Of a stretch of 62,272 nt of DNA, positions 62,136 to 62,272 are shown piece by piece. The notes under the pieces are model-generated. The model did not search any database, was not told where the DNA came from, and worked only from the letters and a program-made list of their open reading frames with translations. The stretch spans positions 1 through 62,272 of the forward strand of contig JANXVN010000085.1 of the NCBI GenBank assembly GCA_025351645.1, written 5' to 3'. The position numbers were made by a program, and so were the translations under genes. The stretch's first letter is position 1; each line of letters starts with the position of its first letter. Origin of the DNA: Ferruginibacter sp. Lineage in GTDB: Bacteria > Bacteroidota > Bacteroidia > Chitinophagales > Chitinophagaceae.

Positions 62136-62272
62136 CTATGCTGCCTTTGCGGTATGATATTTTATTTTTTCAAGCAATTCATTCATTTCGAATGGCTTTG
62201 CTAAAAAACCGTCAGCCCCGCTTTCAATGGCAGACCGCTCAATATCTTTACTAGCAGATACCATAATTATGG
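62136..62272 (-). CDS. Response regulator receiver domain (C-terminal part, cut by window edge)
   Basis: Only the last 44 residues are inside the window: IIMVSASKDIERSAIESGAD, then GFLAKPFEMNELLEKIKYHT. The Ser in VSAS and the Lys-Pro of LAKPF are the conserved signalling residues of CheY-like domains. The protein ends directly after this domain, so it is either a stand-alone receiver or the C-terminal receiver of a hybrid kinase. The phospho-acceptor Asp is outside the window. Confidence 0.9.
   Translation of the reverse strand, partial: IIMVSASKDIERSAIESGADGFLAKPFEMNELLEKIKYHTAKAA

Overview
The window comes from a member of the Bacteroidota, most likely the Chitinophagales/Chitinophagaceae. 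The evidence is a futalosine-pathway menaquinone gene (mqnC), a giant PKD-repeat adhesin with a type IX secretion C-terminal domain next to a PorP/SprF partner, a TonB-type barrel with a carboxypeptidase-regulatory domain, many lipoproteins, AT-rich codon use, TAnnTTTG-type promoter boxes and few Shine-Dalgarno sequences. No rRNA, tRNA or CRISPR array was seen.

Layout. 0-3.8 kb: aspartyl protease with PDZ domain, mqnC, a DUF3817 protein and a wrecked lspA. 3.8-9 kb: two tandem GH30 lipoproteins behind a truncated thioredoxin-like gene, a MerR regulator and an M23 endopeptidase. 9-17 kb: alaS (with an unusual internal insertion), a bestrophin pseudogene, a double-PDZ protein, gatB and a TlpA-like lipoprotein. 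17-22 kb: deacetylase-like protein, Uma2 protein, lutB and kbl, all on the minus strand. 22-26 kb: small secreted peptide, ECF sigma factor, membrane anti-sigma-like protein, barrel protein and L,D-transpeptidase. 26-34.6 kb: PorP/SprF partner and a 2,501-residue surface adhesin. 35-40 kb: outer-membrane barrel, ECF sigma, anti-sigma-like protein and two Spy/CpxP-like proteins. 40-43.4 kb: decayed zone with a two-gene toxin/antitoxin-like module and a FecA-like receptor pseudogene. 43.7-49.7 kb: two vanadium-haloperoxidase/PAP2 lipoproteins alternating with two beta-barrels. 50-55.3 kb: GH3 pseudogene, Nudix-type regulator and GH65-like enzyme. 55.6-62.3 kb: metal-binding-like small protein, YihY, RNase HI, phosphoesterase, DinB, cupin + SDR and the end of a response regulator.

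Main observations. (1) Five copies of a 91-112 bp element carry the inverted repeat CAATGCCGTTAAG and are flanked by direct repeats; three flanks are perfect 10-bp duplications, so this is a MITE-like mobile family. (2) The same bipartite promoter motif, with identical 23-bp spacing, lies upstream of the barrel gene at 35327 and the Spy-like gene at 39697. These flank an ECF sigma gene, which suggests a self-contained envelope-stress regulon. (3) A second ECF operon has two AAC-N16-CGT promoters, one of them in front of a small secreted peptide. (4) Two tandem [beta-barrel + vanadium-haloperoxidase-like lipoprotein] modules sit behind a decayed FecA receptor. (5) Several genes (lspA, bestrophin, FecA, GH3, toxin-like) carry multiple independent lesions while a 7.5-kb gene nearby stays open, so the decay looks real rather than a sequencing artefact.
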